Source: Candidatus Caldarchaeum subterraneum
GTDB taxonomy: Archaea > Thermoproteota > Nitrososphaeria_A > Caldarchaeales > Caldarchaeaceae
NCBI GenBank assembly: GCA_937934305.1
Contig: CALHAG010000014.1
Location: 53,897 to 117,896 of the forward strand
Direction of reading: 5' to 3'
DNA: 64,000 bases
Shown one piece after another: positions 24,746-32,441 of this stretch (position 1 is its first letter; every line of letters starts with the position of its first letter). The position numbers and the translations under genes are program-made. The notes under the pieces are model-generated. The model searched no databases. It was not told the origin of the DNA and saw nothing but the letters and a program-made list of their open reading frames with translations.

Positions 24746-25986
24746 AAGTCTCTCCACTTTGTCGTGTACGCGGCGAGAATGATGCCTGCCATAGCTAAGA
24801 TGGCGACGACGGCTGCGGGGATAAGCGCGGTCGATACCGAGCCCGCTATCAGCGACTCTCTCAAGGCGACGTGGAAATAGTAGAGCGGTGTAAACCTTGC
24901 TATCTGCTGCATGAAGGGTGGCATCAGCTCGAGGGGCCAGAAAGCGCCCGAGAGAAACATCATGGGAAACGAGAGCGTGTTTCCGAGAGCGGTAACAGCC
25001 TCCGCCGACTTCACCACACCGCCGATGAAGCTTCCGAGGCCTGTGAAAGCCAGGGTGCCGAGCAGGATTATCAAGAGGCTGAACAGGTCGGGAACAGCCG
25101 CTATGCGGAAAACCATCCACCCCACCGCTATCATCACAGCCGTCAAAATCAACGAGACAATCGTCTGCATCAAGACAAGCGAAACGATCCACGAGGCCCG
25201 AGAAAGAGGAGTCGCTGCAATCAGCTTCATCACACCTTTCCGCCTCATCTCTGCGGTGAAGGAGGAGACACCGATTAACCCGTTGGTCATTATGAATGCA
25301 GCAACGTAGCCGGGCAGGTAATAGTCTACGGCGCGGAGCTGTCTGATGTTTGTTTGGACGGTGTTTATTTCGATGGTTGAGGTGGAGTTGAGAAGAGCCA
25401 GTTCAAACCTGTCTGCTACTGTGTTGATTATGGCCTCTATTGGTTGAAGGAGCCTGTCGTCGGGGCTTCCCTCGAGAGTGAGCGGTTTCTTCTCTGTTTT
25501 GAAGAGCTGTTTGAAGGTGTTCATCTGGCTAAGGCCCTGAGTGATGTTTGCCCGCGTCGCCTCTGGAAGGTTTTCGCCAGCCATCTGGAGAAGACGGTTT
25601 ATGGTGTCGACTGTGATGTCTATCCTGTTGGCGATGGTGTTGTTGAGAAGCGATGCCGAGAACCCTTTCGGTATGGTTAGTATGCGGATGGCCGCGAATC
25701 CCGTGGACCTTGGAGCAGGGTCGTCTGGGTTGAGGAGCTTGAGGTCGAAGACTTGGCTGCTGTTGAGTGCTTGGATGAATGCGGCTGCGAGCGGCTCCGG
25801 GTTGCCCTGTGGGTCGGTGTCTAGGTTCCTTATGTAGAGGCTGTAGTTGGGCGGCGCCGGGCCTCCGAAAATGGTGCCGAAGACAAGCAGAAACATGATG
25901 GGTAGGGCGAAGCCGAAGAAGAGGCTGGATTTATCCCTCATCCAGCTCCGGAAAAGCAGCCAAACAATCTTGTGAACAGCAGTCAA
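24742..25986 (-). CDS. ABC-2 type transporter permease
   Basis: The 414-aa protein has an N-terminal helix (LFFGFALPIMFLLVFGTIFGG), a large extracytoplasmic domain (about 45-215) and a C-terminal cluster of five helices, with the ABC-2 segment LGNTLSFPMMFLSGAFWPLELMPP. This plan is typical of drug or lipid exporters paired with a DrrA-like ATPase. Its start overlaps the stop of the upstream ATPase gene by 4 bp. The substrate is unknown. Confidence 0.85.
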   Translation of the reverse strand: MTAVHKIVWLLFRSWMRDKSSLFFGFALPIMFLLVFGTIFGGPAPPNYSLYIRNLDTDPQGNPEPLAAAFIQALNSSQVFDLKLLNPDDPAPRSTGFAAIRILTIPKGFSASLLNNTIANRIDITVDTINRLLQMAGENLPEATRANITQGLSQMNTFKQLFKTEKKPLTLEGSPDDRLLQPIEAIINTVADRFELALLNSTSTIEINTVQTNIRQLRAVDYYLPGYVAAFIMTNGLIGVSSFTAEMRRKGVMKLIAATPLSRASWIVSLVLMQTIVSLILTAVMIAVGWMVFRIAAVPDLFSLLIILLGTLAFTGLGSFIGGVVKSAEAVTALGNTLSFPMMFLSGAFWPLELMPPFMQQIARFTPLYYFHVALRESLIAGSVSTALIPAAVVAILAMAGIILAAYTTKWRDF

Positions 25987-26930
25987 ACAAGCTCACCTGT
26001 TTCAGAAAGCCTCGAACCGATGACCGAGAGAAACACGTCCTCGAGACCCGGCTGCCTAACCTCGGGATAGGCCTCGAACCCCCTGTCTCTCAACAAGGCC
26101 ACTACATCGAAAACATCCGACTCTCTATCAACCTTCACTACTACTCTCCCACCCTGCACACGCTCCACCACGTAACCATATCCACGTAGAACCCCAACCG
26201 CGTCTTCATCGAGAAAATCAAAGACGAGACGTGTCTTTCCACCATGGGAAGCCACCAGCTCCCGCACACGGCCCTCGACCGCAATCCTTCCCTTCACCAT
26301 CACAGCCACACGGTCGCTAAGCCTCTCCGCCTCCTCCATATAATGCGTCGTAAGAATCACGGTTGCTCCAGATTTTCGGAGATTCTTGATGTATAGCCAT
26401 GTTTCGCGTCTCGCCTCCGGGTCGAGGCCCGTGGTTGGTTCGTCGAGAAAAACTATCTCAGGGTTTCCGACGAGGGCCATGGCTATGCCGACGCGTCTCT
26501 TCTGCCCACCCGAGAGTTTTGAGAAAAGTTTGTTTCTTATTTGCCAGAGACCCAGCTGCTCAAGCACATCTCTAATGTTGTCGGCCTGCTTCGCCACCGC
26601 GGCTAGCTGAACATTTTCCAAAACGGTTAAGTTGTCTACGGCGTTAAACTCCTGAGGCAAGACACCGATTATCTGCTTAATTTTCCTGATGTCGCCAAGG
26701 TTTTTTACGCTGAGGCCCTTGATATAAGCCTCCCCCGAGGTCGGTGTTCTAAGACACTCGAGAATCTCGACTGTCGTGGTTTTTCCCGCGCCGTTGGGCC
26801 CAAGCAGAGAGAACACCTCACCCACATAAACCTTGAAAGAGACACCGTCAACAGCGGTAACGTCGCCATATTTCTTCACAAGCTCCTCGGCGGCAACCGC
26901 CTCGTCAACCACGCTCTCTACATCTGACAC
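25983..26930 (-). CDS. ABC transporter ATPase (DrrA-like)
   Basis: Canonical ABC motifs occur in order in 315 aa: Walker A GPNGAGKT, Q-loop GVLPQEFNA, signature LSGGQKRRVGIA, Walker B EIVFLDEPTTGLD, and H-loop TTHYMEE. A C-terminal accessory region of about 80 residues (KTRLVFDFLDEDAVG and after) is common in DrrA-type exporters. It is coupled by ATGA overlap to the permease. Confidence 0.95.
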   Translation of the reverse strand: MSDVESVVDEAVAAEELVKKYGDVTAVDGVSFKVYVGEVFSLLGPNGAGKTTTVEILECLRTPTSGEAYIKGLSVKNLGDIRKIKQIIGVLPQEFNAVDNLTVLENVQLAAVAKQADNIRDVLEQLGLWQIRNKLFSKLSGGQKRRVGIAMALVGNPEIVFLDEPTTGLDPEARRETWLYIKNLRKSGATVILTTHYMEEAERLSDRVAVMVKGRIAVEGRVRELVASHGGKTRLVFDFLDEDAVGVLRGYGYVVERVQGGRVVVKVDRESDVFDVVALLRDRGFEAYPEVRQPGLEDVFLSVIGSRLSETGELV

Positions 26931-26974
26931 ATTCTAATAAATTTGCAACCTTAAATCAAGCGTCTGAGCTTGTT

Positions 26975-27406
26975 TTGATTGGTTTGCTTGATGAAGACGA
27001 GTTCAGCAGATGGCTCATGATGGCCCGCCGGACCTTGGATTCCGCTAGAGGTGACCTTGAAAGGGATGATTATAACTGGGCCTGCTTCAAAAGTCATCAA
27101 GCAGCGGAATACGCTGTCAAAGCTCTTCTCCGCGGCGTCGGTGAGACCGCACATGGCCACAGCGTCTCCAACTTGGTCAAGAAACTGTCCGCGGTCGATT
27201 TCTCGGAAATTTTAGAACATGCGAAGGCCTTGGATAAATTCTATGTTCCCACACGATATCCGGATGCATGGCCTGAGGGAATCCCTGTCGACTATTATAC
27301 GGAGAAAGATGCTGTTGAGGCTTTGATGTCGGCGGAGAAGATTTTGGACTGGGTGGTGAGGGTTTGGAAATCGTTAGGCGGCGGAGAGAGCAACGGGAGG
27401 CGGTAA
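26975..27406 (+). CDS. HEPN domain protein
   Basis: The 143-aa helical protein has the HEPN pattern: FSRWLMMARRTLDSARGDLERDDYNWACFKSHQAAEYAVKALL split over helices 1-2, followed by RGVGETAHGHSVSNLVKKL, which contains the R-x6-H motif of HEPN ribonucleases. The next gene encodes an MNT nucleotidyltransferase and overlaps by 43 bp. HEPN-MNT pairs are type VII toxin-antitoxin modules in which MNT adenylylates and silences the HEPN RNase. Here the R-x-H signature is less strict than RX4H, so activity is uncertain. It starts at a TTG. Confidence 0.82.
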   Translation: MIGLLDEDEFSRWLMMARRTLDSARGDLERDDYNWACFKSHQAAEYAVKALLRGVGETAHGHSVSNLVKKLSAVDFSEILEHAKALDKFYVPTRYPDAWPEGIPVDYYTEKDAVEALMSAEKILDWVVRVWKSLGGGESNGRR

Positions 27407-27711
27407 TCGAGCTGGCGAGAAACTGGGTCTCGTCGCTCGGTTTCCAGGTTTCGGCGTTTCTCGTAGGCTCCTATGCCCGAGGTGATTTCAACCTTTGGAG
27501 CGACGTCGACATAGTCCTTGTATCCGATGTCTTTGGCGGCACCCCTGTCAAGAGACTGGAAAACCTCGACCCGCCCCCAGGGTTCCAAGTCATTCCACTA
27601 ACGGTTTCAGAGTTTAAACGGCTTGTTGAGAAGCAGAACCCGTTGGCGACGGAGGCTCTTGAACACGGTGTCTTGCTGAGAGACGACTATAGGATTAAGG
27701 GTGGTGTTTAG
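27364..27711 (+). CDS. MNT-type minimal nucleotidyltransferase
   Basis: The 115-aa protein has the Pol-beta-like motif LVGSYARGDFNLWSDVDIVLVSD (GS-x10-DxD) and a hydrophobic strand with FQVIPLTVSEFKRLV. It lacks further domains. It is the probable antitoxin of the overlapping HEPN gene: family members AMPylate the HEPN partner. The first residues run within the HEPN reading region, so the real start might be slightly later. Confidence 0.85.
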   Translation: MEIVRRRREQREAVIELARNWVSSLGFQVSAFLVGSYARGDFNLWSDVDIVLVSDVFGGTPVKRLENLDPPPGFQVIPLTVSEFKRLVEKQNPLATEALEHGVLLRDDYRIKGGV

Positions 27712-27817
27712 CTGTTTTGTGGTGTAGCTTTTCTTTAATCAAAACATGACCATGCAACACATCAACAGCCGCATAAACATTGCTAGGACAAGTTTATAGG
27801 CTCTGGTGCTTTTGATT

Positions 27818-28296
27818 ATGACGGCGTTGATCAAGGAAGAGCTCCTGCGTCTCCTCGAAGAAGACTAAGAGTTCAGATACGTGGTAGCGGGCCTCATCGG
27901 CTACAAAGAAATACTCGAGAGAATAGACAACAACACCTCAGCAATCAAGTATCAGAACTCGGCCGGGCTTTGGTTGCTCTGGGTGGTAGATGGGGACTTG
28001 TTGAGTCTTCTTTCAGGGAGGCGATGAAAAGTATTGTGGAGAAGGTGTTTGGAGGAACTGTTGACAAGTGGGCGAGATATGATTGTGAGGAGCTGGTTTA
28101 CGGCAGGTCTGCCATTGTTGAGGTTAAATCAAGCATAAGCAAAGGAGACGTGCCTGAGCTTTTCCGCAAAGCACAGCTATACGAAAGAGAGGTGGGGGTT
28201 AAGCCTATGCTGTCTATCGTGTCGCCCTAAGTTGCCGATGCGGCCAGAAAATTGGCCGAGGAACTTGCAATCGATGTCTACACAGCGCCCTCATAG
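27818..28296 (+). pseudogene. Decayed DUF3782-like PD-(D/E)XK gene
   Basis: A TATA-like GTTTATAGG at 27791-27799 precedes an ATG at 27818. The reading starts TALIKEELLRLLEED and is stopped by TAA at 27866-27868. It continues as EFRYVVAGLIGYKEILERID, then shifts frame after about 27960 into ALVALGGRWGLVESSFREAM and KWARYDCEELVYGRS, with nuclease-like AIVEVKSSISKGDVPELFRKA. A second stop (28228-28230) precedes AARKLAEELAIDVYTAPS and the final TAG. The pieces align end to end with the DUF3782 plan, so this is one gene broken by two stops and a frameshift. Family naming is from memory of the pattern. Confidence 0.65.
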
Positions 28297-28322
28297 AGCC
28301 ATCGCTCAAACTTATTAATGAA

Positions 28323-28970
28323 TTGGATATGCCTGAATTGGATATGCCTGAGCCTGTCGTCCGTGTGGTTGGTAAAGCCGCTCCGCTTGAGGCTGATGAC
28401 GTTGACACCGACCAGATTATTCCAGCCGAGTTTCTGAAGGTTATCGAGAGACGGGGCCTCGGCAAATACTTGTTCTACAGGTGGCGCTACGATGAACAGG
28501 GTCGTCTAAAGGGAGACTTTGTCCTCGACAGGCCTGAGTACAGGGATGCAAAGATACTTGTCGCGGGGAGGAACTTCGGCATAGGCTCCTCGCGTGAAAA
28601 CGCTGTCTGGGCCCTGACAGACTTTGGGATAAGATGCGTCATCGCCTCAAGCTTCGGCGACATCTTCTACACCAACGCCAGCAAAAACGGCCTCGTCTGC
28701 ATCAAGCTACCAGACGAAACCGTGACAAGGCTGCGCAACAAAGCCAAAACCGCCTCCCTCAACCTAGCAGTCGACCTCAGCACCCAAACCATACAAGCCG
28801 AAGATGAAACAATCCCCTTCAACATCGAGCCACACATACGAGAAAGACTCATAAAAGGACTCGACGACATCCAGCTCACCCTCGAAAAATACATCGACAA
28901 AATAGCCGAATATGAGGCCCGTATGCCCGAGTTCCTCAAACCAAAACCACGCGGAATAATAGTGGAGTAA
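28323..28970 (+). CDS. leuD: 3-isopropylmalate dehydratase small subunit, bacterial-type
   Basis: The 215-aa protein has the swivelling-domain motif of LeuD: DDVDTDQIIPAEFL, RNFGIGSSRENAVWAL and SFGDIFYTNASKNGL, plus the C-terminal extension DDIQLTLEKYIDKIAEYEA of bacterial LeuD that most archaeal versions (about 160-170 aa) lack. Transfer from bacteria is likely. The start region has a 15-bp tandem repeat (about 28321-28350) that gives MDMPELDMPEP. LeuC is not in the window. LeuA and the Ilv genes lie 3 kb downstream. Confidence 0.88.
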   Translation: MDMPELDMPEPVVRVVGKAAPLEADDVDTDQIIPAEFLKVIERRGLGKYLFYRWRYDEQGRLKGDFVLDRPEYRDAKILVAGRNFGIGSSRENAVWALTDFGIRCVIASSFGDIFYTNASKNGLVCIKLPDETVTRLRNKAKTASLNLAVDLSTQTIQAEDETIPFNIEPHIRERLIKGLDDIQLTLEKYIDKIAEYEARMPEFLKPKPRGIIVE

Positions 28971-28976
28971 AGGTGG

Positions 28977-29462
28977 ATGGGTTTGAGGAAGCCCGTCCCC
29001 TTCGTCCCAACACCCTACTCAATCGTTAGGAGAATGCTTGAGCTGGCAGGTGTCGACGAGGGGGAGACTGTGCTTGACCTCGGATGCGGCGACGGCCGCA
29101 TACTTTTCACCGCCGCAAAAGAATATGGTGCAAGAGCCATAGGCTACGAGCTACGGCCCAGCCTAGTCAAGTTTATCAGAGAAAAAGCCAAGTTGATGCG
29201 GCTTGATGAAATGGTGCATGTCATCAAACAGGACTTCACAACCTCTCCGCTCCCGGACGCGGATGTGATAACCCTCTATCTCACGCGAGATGTGCTCAGC
29301 CTCATAAAACCCCATCTCGAAACAGCTCTCAGCAGAGGAGCGCGAATAGTTTCCCACGGCTTCAGCATACCGGGGCTGGTACCGGCGGAGATTGAAAAAA
29401 GAGAGGGAAAAGTGGTTTATCTTTACCGGAGTGGTAGTGTCCGGATAAGGGATGGTGTTTAA
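28977..29462 (+). CDS. aKMT-like SAM-dependent methyltransferase
   Basis: A 161-aa class I methyltransferase with FVPTPYSIVRRMLELAGV, motif I VLDLGCGDGRILFTAA, GARAIGYELRPSLV, and the late ARIVSHGFSIPGLVP. This sequence pattern closely follows Sulfolobus aKMT, a broad protein-lysine methyltransferase. It follows leuD by 6 bp and may be translated from the same transcript. Confidence 0.75.
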   Translation: MGLRKPVPFVPTPYSIVRRMLELAGVDEGETVLDLGCGDGRILFTAAKEYGARAIGYELRPSLVKFIREKAKLMRLDEMVHVIKQDFTTSPLPDADVITLYLTRDVLSLIKPHLETALSRGARIVSHGFSIPGLVPAEIEKREGKVVYLYRSGSVRIRDGV

Positions 29463-29693
29463 AGCCTTGACGACCTTTCCTTTCACTGTGACACCTTAAG
29501 CACGTGTCCAAGAGGCTATTCTTCGTAGAGCAACCTGATGAGGGGTAATTGCTCAGCGACCCCTTGCTCATAAACGATAGCGCCAGAGCTAATCACGTTC
29601 GCGATGTCCCCTTTAGCCCGTTGGCTCCGTTGCTTCCAGCCCGCGCATCGAGTTGCATTAAGTGGAAGGGTTGCTTATCCGAAACGCACAAAT
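29463..29693. other. Intergenic region with possible decayed ORF end
   Basis: No complete gene. On the minus strand a short frame (ending IVYEQGVAEQLPLIRLLYEE before a stop near 29516) may be the remnant of an accessory gene, but I cannot name it. The region ends at the tandem dyads before the AAA ATPase gene. Confidence 0.25.
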
Positions 29694-29725
29694 ACTAATC
29701 GTAATTAGTACTAATCGTGATTAGT
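29694..29725. promoter_or_regulatory. Two adjacent 16-bp dyads at the AAA ATPase start
   Basis: ACTAATCGTAATTAGT (29694-29709) is followed directly by ACTAATCGTGATTAGT (29710-29725). Each is an inverted repeat ACTAAT-4-ATTAGT, and the pair covers the GTG start at 29717. Two adjacent dyads of the same length also abut the start of the truncated ATPase at 43155, with another sequence. They are probable operator sites for autoregulation. Confidence 0.6.
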
Positions 29726-31111
29726 AAATTCATAAACAGGCAGGCCGAGCTGAACCTGCTTCAAGAAGAATTCAAGAAAGCCCCTTCCTTTGTTGTATTG
29801 TATGGAAGGAGGAGGATAGGCAAGAGCAGGCTAATCGAGGAGTTCACTTCGGGCAAGGACTCATTTTACTTTGTCTTTCCCGATGCATCAAAGCAAATAC
29901 AAATGAGGGAATTCAAGAAGCAGGCCTCAGCGTATTTTGCCGATCCCTATATTGAGAAGCTCGAAACTGATTCTTGGTTCGATCTGTTCGATTATATTTC
30001 CAGGTTGCTTGGGAAAGGAAAAATCGTTGTGCTGGATGAGTTTTCTTATGCGGTAAAGACCGACCCGCGGATTCTGAGTGATCTCCAGCGAGCCTGGGAC
30101 AGGAGTATGTCGAAGAGTGGGATGATGCTTATCATTTCGGGCTCTTTGCTGGGGCTTATGCGCGAAGAGGTCCTCTCAAGCGGTTCTCCCCTTTACGGCA
30201 GAAGGACAAGGGACATCCTTCTTGAAGAGCTGAGACCCTGGCACGCCCTTGACTTCTTCAAGGATAGGGAATATGGGATCATGGCCTATATGCTGGTCGG
30301 AGGGGTGCCCTCATATCTGCAGGTTTCGGCAAGGCACAAATCGTTAAGGCAGCTGGTGGAGCGTGAATTCTTAGACCAGAACGGCTATTTTTATAGAGAG
30401 CCTTACTTCTTGTTGGCGGAGGAGCTAAGGGAACCGAGAAATTATTTCTCAATACTTGCAGCAATTGCGTCCGGCAACTCCACGGCAAACGGCATAGCGA
30501 ACTATGTCGGCATGGAGACGAGAAAGATATTCCCCTATCTCGAGCAACTGTCGCTTCTTGGCTTCATCGAAAGAAGGGTGCCTTTGATGGTAAGGGAGAA
30601 AAGGGGAAGATACTTCATAAGGGAGAATGCGCTCGTCTCATGGTTTAACTTATGCTATAGGAAAGCATCACAGATTGAGCTGGGCGTCGCAAGCTATGAT
30701 GACGAAGAAATGAATGAGATACTGGGCAGGGGATTTGAGAGATTGGCGTTACATTACATACCTGTCCTGTCGCCTTTTGAGGTCGATGCTCTTGGCAGCT
30801 GGTGGCACAGGGACGTAGAGATAGATGCCGCAGCCGTGAACAGGAGGTTGAAGAAGGTACTGTTCTTGGAGGCCAAGTGGAAAGAGTTGGGCTACAACGA
30901 GGCGCTCGGGATAATTGAAAAACTAAAACAAAAATCATCTAACTTCGCATGGAACAGGGGCAGGAGGGAAGAGTACTTCGGCATCCTCGCAAGGAACCTC
31001 GAGCGAAAGAAGGAACTAATCGAGAAAGGCTACCTTGTTTTTGACCTGCGGGATTTAATCAGGCTCCCCCTTCCAAGCGCGATGCCAATACAGCGGTCCA
31101 GTCCGAAATAG
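29717..31111 (+). CDS. Archaeal AAA ATPase (ATPase_2 with DUF234-like C-terminus)
   Basis: The 464-aa protein has Walker A YGRRRIGKSRLIEEF (about 29-43), Walker B KIVVLDEFSYAVK, sensor LIISGSLLG, and a winged-helix segment SILAAIASGNSTANGIANYVG. The C-terminal part RDVEIDAAAVN and KVLFLEAKWKELGY has the D-x(n)-E-x-K spacing of a PD-(D/E)XK nuclease. Such ATPases are abundant, mobile-looking genes of hyperthermophilic archaea with unknown roles. The flanks show decayed accessory genes. Confidence 0.85.
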   Translation: MISKFINRQAELNLLQEEFKKAPSFVVLYGRRRIGKSRLIEEFTSGKDSFYFVFPDASKQIQMREFKKQASAYFADPYIEKLETDSWFDLFDYISRLLGKGKIVVLDEFSYAVKTDPRILSDLQRAWDRSMSKSGMMLIISGSLLGLMREEVLSSGSPLYGRRTRDILLEELRPWHALDFFKDREYGIMAYMLVGGVPSYLQVSARHKSLRQLVEREFLDQNGYFYREPYFLLAEELREPRNYFSILAAIASGNSTANGIANYVGMETRKIFPYLEQLSLLGFIERRVPLMVREKRGRYFIRENALVSWFNLCYRKASQIELGVASYDDEEMNEILGRGFERLALHYIPVLSPFEVDALGSWWHRDVEIDAAAVNRRLKKVLFLEAKWKELGYNEALGIIEKLKQKSSNFAWNRGRREEYFGILARNLERKKELIEKGYLVFDLRDLIRLPLPSAMPIQRSSPK

Positions 31112-31196
31112 GTCTCTTGAGCCAGCTCTGGTCCTCAGAGTAAGAACAAGGGGATATGTCATAGAATAAACCATCTTTACGGGGGTTTAAACGTGT

Positions 31197-32174
31197 TTAG
31201 ATGTTTGCCATTTTCCTGATTTTTTCGCCAACCTTCTCAATCTGGTGGTCAGCCATCTTTTTCATCAAGTCGTTGAGAATTTCGTAGCTGCGTGGGTTTC
31301 CTGTCCATGTCTCGACGAACTCGCCCGACTTGATGCGTGCAAGTGCTTTCTCCATGTTTTTCCGCACATGGCTGTCCACTATCTGGGGACCGACGGTTAA
31401 GCCGCCGTATTTCGCAGTGTCGGAAACTGCCTTCAACATGTGCGTGATTCCGCCTTGATAGATGAGGTCAACTATCAGCTTCAGCTCATTCAAAACCTCG
31501 AAATAAGCCAGCTCCGGCGGATACCCGTTTTCAACCAAAACCTCGAAACCGTTGCGGATGAGCTCCACCACTCCACCAACAAGCACAGCCTGCTCACCGA
31601 ACAAATCAGTCTCCGTCTCATCCTTGAAAGTTGTCTCGATGACACCTGCTCGTGAGCATCCGCAGGCCTTCGCCATAGCCAAAGCCGTCTCAAGCGCCTT
31701 TCCCGTATAGTTTTGTCCAACACCCACGAGCGCGGGAACACCTTTTCCCTGAAGATAGAGCTCACGCATCCGCGGCCCAGGAGACTTGGGCGCCATCAAC
31801 ACCACATCCACGTTCGGCGGCGGCACAATTTGGCGAAAATGTATGTTGTAGCCGTGGGAGAAGCCGAGTGTTTTACCCGCTTTCAAGTGGTGATGTATTT
31901 TTTCTTTATAGAGCATGGGCTGCTCAGGGTCGGGTATGAGAATGTGTATGACGTCTCCGACTTTCGCCGCCTCCTCTATTGGCAGTGGATTGAATCCGTC
32001 TTCGACAGCCCTTTTCCACGACGAGCCTCCCTCCCGGAGGCCTACAACCACGTCGAGACCCGAGTCACGCATGTTCAAAGCCTGCGCACGACCCTGGCTG
32101 CCGTAGCCGATGACCGCTATCTTTTTTCCCTTCAACACATCGAGGGAGATGTCGCTGTCATAGTACACTTTCAT
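31197..32174 (-). CDS. ilvC: Ketol-acid reductoisomerase
   Basis: This enzyme isomerises and reduces 2-acetolactate in valine, leucine and isoleucine synthesis. The 325-aa class I form has the NAD(P)H motif [32 protein letters not shown], the metal-binding [17 protein letters not shown], and the [13 protein letters not shown] [13 protein letters not shown]. It is the last gene of the leuA-ilvB-ilvN-ilvC unit. Confidence 0.95.
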   Translation of the reverse strand: MKVYYDSDISLDVLKGKKIAVIGYGSQGRAQALNMRDSGLDVVVGLREGGSSWKRAVEDGFNPLPIEEAAKVGDVIHILIPDPEQPMLYKEKIHHHLKAGKTLGFSHGYNIHFRQIVPPPNVDVVLMAPKSPGPRMRELYLQGKGVPALVGVGQNYTGKALETALAMAKACGCSRAGVIETTFKDETETDLFGEQAVLVGGVVELIRNGFEVLVENGYPPELAYFEVLNELKLIVDLIYQGGITHMLKAVSDTAKYGGLTVGPQIVDSHVRKNMEKALARIKSGEFVETWTGNPRSYEILNDLMKKMADHQIEKVGEKIRKMANI

Positions 32175-32201
32175 GGCTTATCAACATGTGAGATGTTGTA
32201 T

Positions 32202-32441
32202 TTATTTGATTTGTTTGAGGAGTGCTGTTGACTTGTAGTAGGGGAAGTTGAGGAGTTTGTGTGCGAGCCAGTCGGCTTTGTTTTCCTCGCCCTCGAGCAT
32301 GAGAATTGCCGAAAGCTTGTCGTCGCCGGTTTTGTGGATGTTTATGGATTCTATTGAGAGGTTGCCCTGCTTAACCGTCAGCATCATTTTGGCGACTGCG
32401 TCGTGGCTGTTGACCAGCTCGACGAAGAGGAGAAACTTCAA
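32202..32441 (-). CDS. ilvN: ACT-domain small subunit of acetolactate synthase
   Basis: A 79-aa protein with ACT-like alternation: LLFVELVNSHDAVAKMMLTVKQGNLSIES split over a strand and helix, then HKTGDDKLSAILMLEG and ADWLAHKLLNFPYYK. It lies between ilvB (4-bp overlap) and ilvC (27-bp gap), so it is the likely regulatory subunit that mediates branched-chain amino-acid feedback. It is half the usual IlvN/IlvH length, with the single ACT domain only. Confidence 0.75.
   Translation of the reverse strand: MKFLLFVELVNSHDAVAKMMLTVKQGNLSIESINIHKTGDDKLSAILMLEGEENKADWLAHKLLNFPYYKSTALLKQIK

Noticed and set aside
24101..25192. 363-codon minus-strand frame
   Set aside because: It runs across the antisense of the luciferase-like gene and into another frame of the ABC permease gene; no domain pattern.
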